Source: CALMEC01 sp031366605 (lineage in GTDB: Bacteria > Actinomycetota > Thermoleophilia > Miltoncostaeales > Miltoncostaeaceae). From it: DNA of 23,467 bases. Positions within the stretch are counted from its first letter, which is position 1, and every line of letters begins with the position of its first letter. Shown here in pieces: positions 21,881 through 23,467 of the stretch. The DNA lies in the NCBI GenBank assembly GCA_031366605.1, contig JANLOO010000026.1, positions 1 through 23,467 of the forward strand. The letters are read 5' to 3'. The translations under genes were made by a program, and so were the position numbers. The notes beneath the pieces were generated by a model. The model saw only the letters and a program-made list of their open reading frames with translations. It did not search any database and had not been told where the DNA came from.

Positions 21881-22122
21881 TCGCCCGAGCGTGCAGCCGC
21901 GCGCCGCTCGGCAATCAGCTCGTCAACGAGCGATCGCGAGGACGAGACGTCGCTCGCAAACCCCCGCAGCGCTCGCGTGGCGTCTGCCGGACGTTCGATC
22001 ACGACGCGTCGTCCTGAGAGTTGAAGGTGGAGTTGGTCCCCGGGGCGAAGTCCCAGTGCCTCCCGAACCTCGGCAGGGATGACGAGGCGCCCTTGGCTTC
22101 CCATGACAACTGTGGCATGCAT
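21877..22122 (-). CDS. vapB: AbrB/SpoVT-type antitoxin (module 2)
   Basis: This 81-residue protein begins MHATVVMGSQGRLVIPAEVREALGL, the swapped-hairpin AbrB DNA-binding domain seen in MazE, VapB and SpoVT. LRPGDQLHLQL and RRVVIERP complete the barrel, and the C-terminal half (SRSLVDELIAERRAA) is the helix that neutralises the toxin. ATG 22122 was chosen over a TTG one codon earlier. TAGATT lies 6 nt upstream on the minus strand, which fits a leaderless start. It overlaps vapC2 by 4 nt. Confidence 0.87.
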   Translation of the reverse strand: MHATVVMGSQGRLVIPAEVREALGLRPGDQLHLQLSGRRVVIERPADATRALRGFASDVSSSRSLVDELIAERRAAARSGE

Positions 22123-22128
22123 CAACGA

Positions 22129-22134
22129 AATCTA
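22129..22134 (-). promoter_or_regulatory. -10 element for vapBC module 2
   Basis: TAGATT on the minus strand, 6 nt before the antitoxin ATG. The spacing is the same as in module 1. No clear -35 was found. Confidence 0.45.
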
Positions 22135-22191
22135 CCACGCACTTCAAAATCGTGCCACGGAGGTTTGGGTGACCAACGGCACCCCGGGTCA

Positions 22192-22220
22192 CCTGGCGCG
22201 ATTCATGTTGAGGTTGAACT
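22192..22220 (+). repeat. Short dispersed repeat, copy 2
   Basis: CCTGGCGCGATTCATG then TTGAGGTTGAACT. It shares the CCTGGCGCG block and the TTGA-GTTGAAC block with copies 1 and 3, with a few changes. Same orientation as the other copies. Confidence 0.55.
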
Positions 22221-22470
22221 GGTCGTCTGAGTCCCAGACGCCGTGAACTCCGGGAGGAGTTCCAATGCGCCGCCGATCTCCTTGGCGGTTGTTGCTTTCG
22301 CCCGCTGATGATCTCGGAAACGGCCTGAGTTGGTCGGCCGGGCTGCGTGATCCCGCCAGGCGGCTCGGTCTTCGAAGCTCGACGCCCACGCAGTTGCGCC
22401 GCCCGGCGATCTGGACGAGTTCAACTCCAGCGTCGCCGCGTCTACCAAAGGTCGAACGTTCGAACATGCA

Positions 22471-22500
22471 CCTGGCGCGCTTCAAGTTGAAGTTGAACCG
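22471..22500 (+). repeat. Short dispersed repeat, copy 3
   Basis: CCTGGCGCGCTTCAAG then TTGAAGTTGAACCG, including the small palindrome CTTCAA-G-TTGAAG. The 20 nt before it match the flank of copy 1, so the true repeat unit is probably about 50 nt. Confidence 0.6.
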
Positions 22501-22615
22501 TCGGTGATCCGAGGTCCCGGCGGCTTCAGGCTCGCCACAGCAGCATCCCGCGCGCGCTGCAAGCTGCCGGCGGGACGGGCTGGTCGGCCTGCTGCGACGG
22601 CCGACGGTCGGTCTC

Positions 22616-23008
22616 TCAGGAGTGCGGTGGCCAGTTCCCAAGAGGTCGGCCGATTTCCCACTCATGCCCAGATGGGTCGATGATTCGGCCGATGCGCCAG
22701 CCATGCTCTTCAGCGACTTGGGAGCCGACAGCGGCGCCGGCTGACACGGCCTGTCTGAAGATTGCGTCCGGGTCATGCACAACGAGAAGCATCCTGCTCG
22801 TTGTGCCGCCTGCCCCCAGGGGACTCAACCTTCCCATCGCCTGGCTGGTCGCGCCTACCCAAAACGCTGCCTGGCCGACGGCAATCTGCGCGACGATGTC
22901 GGCGCCATCTCCAACCGAGTGGAGCACAGTCGCTCCGAATGCAGCCTGGTAGAAGGCGACTGCAGTAGCGGGGTCATCGACCCATAGCTCAGCCTGCAAC
23001 GAAGTCAA
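22616..23008 (-). CDS. VOC-superfamily (glyoxalase/PhnB-like) protein
   Basis: This 130-residue protein shows the beta-alpha-beta-beta-beta layout of the vicinal oxygen chelate fold: LWVDDPATAVAFYQAAFGA in the first module and LLVVHDPDAIFRQAVSAGA in the second, ending with the typical IDPSGHEWEIG. PhnB-like proteins of this type lack some metal ligands, and their functions vary. The start is a TTG at 23008 because AAGGA lies 7 nt upstream and the remaining sequence matches the family start. The open frame continues to 23110 but is not family-like there. The gene is isolated. A glyoxalase role would fit the methylglyoxal synthase in this window, but nothing in the sequence shows that. Confidence 0.8.
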   Translation of the reverse strand: MTSLQAELWVDDPATAVAFYQAAFGATVLHSVGDGADIVAQIAVGQAAFWVGATSQAMGRLSPLGAGGTTSRMLLVVHDPDAIFRQAVSAGAAVGSQVAEEHGWRIGRIIDPSGHEWEIGRPLGNWPPHS

Positions 23009-23212
23009 ACGGACATCCTTTCGATCGGTCGCCGAAACACGAGTGCCCGCGGGCAACTCGCCGCTGGCGCGATCGTACCCGCTTGGTCGTCGTTGCGTCC
23101 GTCTACCCAAGCCCGGTCGTCTCTCGGCGGCGCAGAAACCGGGGGTCCGGATCTCGTCGGCCGAGATGACGTGCGCCGGTCAGAGTTCACCCCGACCGGC
23201 GACGTTCGAAAA

Positions 23213-23298
23213 TGCGCCCGAGAGGACTTGAACCTCCACGGCCCGTTAGGGCCACTAGGCCCTCAACCTAGCGCGTCTACCAATTCCGCCACAGGCGC
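23213..23298 (-). tRNA. tRNA-Leu (anticodon GAG)
   Basis: The minus strand folds as a class II tRNA of 86 nt: acceptor stem GCGCCTG with CGGGCGC plus discriminator A, D arm with AATTGGTAGAC, anticodon stem CTAGG with CCTAG closing the loop TTGAGGG (anticodon GAG, reading CUC and CUU), a long variable arm with GGCCC/GGGCC pairing, and T arm with GGTTCAAGTCC. CCA is not encoded; TTTTCGAAC follows. A -10-like TATACT lies 13 nt upstream of its 5' end, divergent from lexA. Confidence 0.95.
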
Positions 23299-23311
23299 AT
23301 GAGGGAACCGC

Positions 23312-23317
23312 AGTATA
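23312..23317 (-). promoter_or_regulatory. -10 element for tRNA-Leu
   Basis: TATACT on the minus strand, 13 nt before the mature 5' end. No convincing -35 was found. Confidence 0.45.
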
Positions 23318-23343
23318 ACGGGCCATCGGTTCCCCGGTCTGAT

Positions 23344-23373
23344 TTGGCGTTCGGGGGGAGGCCCTGCTACGCT
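23344..23373 (+). promoter_or_regulatory. lexA promoter
   Basis: TTGGCG (23344-23349), 18-nt spacer, TACGCT (23368-23373). The expected transcription start falls inside the SOS box that follows. Confidence 0.45.
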
Positions 23374-23375
23374 TG

Positions 23376-23389
23376 CGAACACATGTTCG
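23376..23389. promoter_or_regulatory. LexA-binding SOS box
   Basis: CGAACACATGTTCG fits the Gram-positive/actinobacterial SOS box CGAAC-N4-GTTCG exactly. It overlaps the expected transcription start of lexA, giving autorepression. Confidence 0.9.
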
Positions 23390-23414
23390 GTTTCGACGAC
23401 GGGGGAGCATACGA

Positions 23415-23467
23415 ATGGGTGACCTGAGCGATCGACAGTCCGAGATCCTGGCGTTCATTTCGAAGCA
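23415..23467 (+). CDS. lexA: LexA repressor, N-terminal fragment cut by the window edge
   Basis: Only the first 17 codons are in the window: MGDLSDRQSEILAFISK. The S-x-R-Q-x-E-I-L-x-F-I pattern is the first helix of the LexA winged-helix domain. LexA represses DNA-damage response genes and cleaves itself when RecA is activated. ATG 23415 has GGGGGAG 7 nt upstream, and a perfect SOS box lies 25 nt further up. The rest of the gene runs beyond the right edge. Confidence 0.9.
   Translation, partial: MGDLSDRQSEILAFISK

Larger units (their letters stand above)
22123..22615. other. Intergenic region with two repeat copies
   Basis: No intact gene is seen between the vapBC2 start and the VOC gene. 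It contains the vapB2 promoter and two copies of the dispersed repeat. The minus-strand frame across both copies (22189-22782) is open, but its content is not protein-like and runs through the repeats. Confidence 0.5.

Noticed and set aside
22189..22782. 197-codon minus-strand frame through the repeat region
   Set aside because: It crosses repeat copies 2 and 3 and part of the VOC gene and has no protein-like profile; it may reflect repeat sequence rather than a gene.
1..23467. CRISPR array or intact insertion sequence
   Set aside because: No regularly spaced repeats and no transposase or integrase motifs were found in any frame.

Overview
The window is high-GC bacterial chromosome. OpcA beside Zwf, an EndoMS/NucS endonuclease, futalosine-pathway MqnD and a lexA with an actinobacterial SOS box (CGAACACATGTTCG) point to Actinomycetota. 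The added methylglyoxal synthase, SelD and a SelW-like protein suggest a deep branch such as Thermoleophilia, but that placement is inference. About 22 full-length protein genes, one tRNA, a partial lexA and at least two gene relics are supported. Many starts have no Shine-Dalgarno sequence but carry a TANNNT -10 hexamer 6-7 nt upstream, so leaderless transcription looks common here.

Layout. 1-1223: a gene-free stretch, then vapBC module 1 (-). 1386-1595: a 69-codon SIR2-like relic. 1656-6233: transketolase, zwf and opcA (-), a pentose-phosphate cluster with no transaldolase or 6-phosphogluconolactonase in it. 6412-7881: methylglyoxal synthase (+), a SelW-like selenoprotein (-) and nucS (+). 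7992-9976: guaB (-) and a divergent lipoprotein (+). 10084-11921: a LuxR-type regulator coupled to a two-helix membrane protein (+), convergent with a Crp/Fnr regulator (-). 12024-14328: a DtxR/MntR regulator (+), then an arsenic locus of arsC and an aquaglyceroporin (-) divergent from arsR (+). 14401-15691: mqnD followed by a CxxC-pair protein (-). 15770-17283: an RCK potassium channel (+) convergent with a hotdog thioesterase (-). 17507-19116: selD, secG and a 47-residue membrane protein (+). 19235-20938: a DEAD-box helicase (-). 20939-22615: a degraded stretch holding a hydrolase relic, three copies of a short repeat and vapBC module 2. 22616-end: a VOC protein (-), tRNA-Leu(GAG) (-) and the start of lexA (+).

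The main discovery is at 6847-7122. The visible 65-codon ORF is only the C-terminal part of a SelW/SelT/SelH (Rdx) family protein. Reading through one in-frame TGA gives a 91-residue protein with the redox motif C-V-P-U. The TGA is followed by a 7-bp hairpin with apical loop GGUCU, the same loop as in the E. coli fdhF SECIS. A selD gene lies about 10 kb away. Together these indicate a genuine selenoprotein that ordinary gene calling would truncate or miss.

Other themes are tight regulatory dyads (upstream of zwf, at the LuxR gene, at arsR and at lexA), very short leader ORFs that overlap the starts of mgsA and nucS, and a decaying island around the second toxin-antitoxin module.
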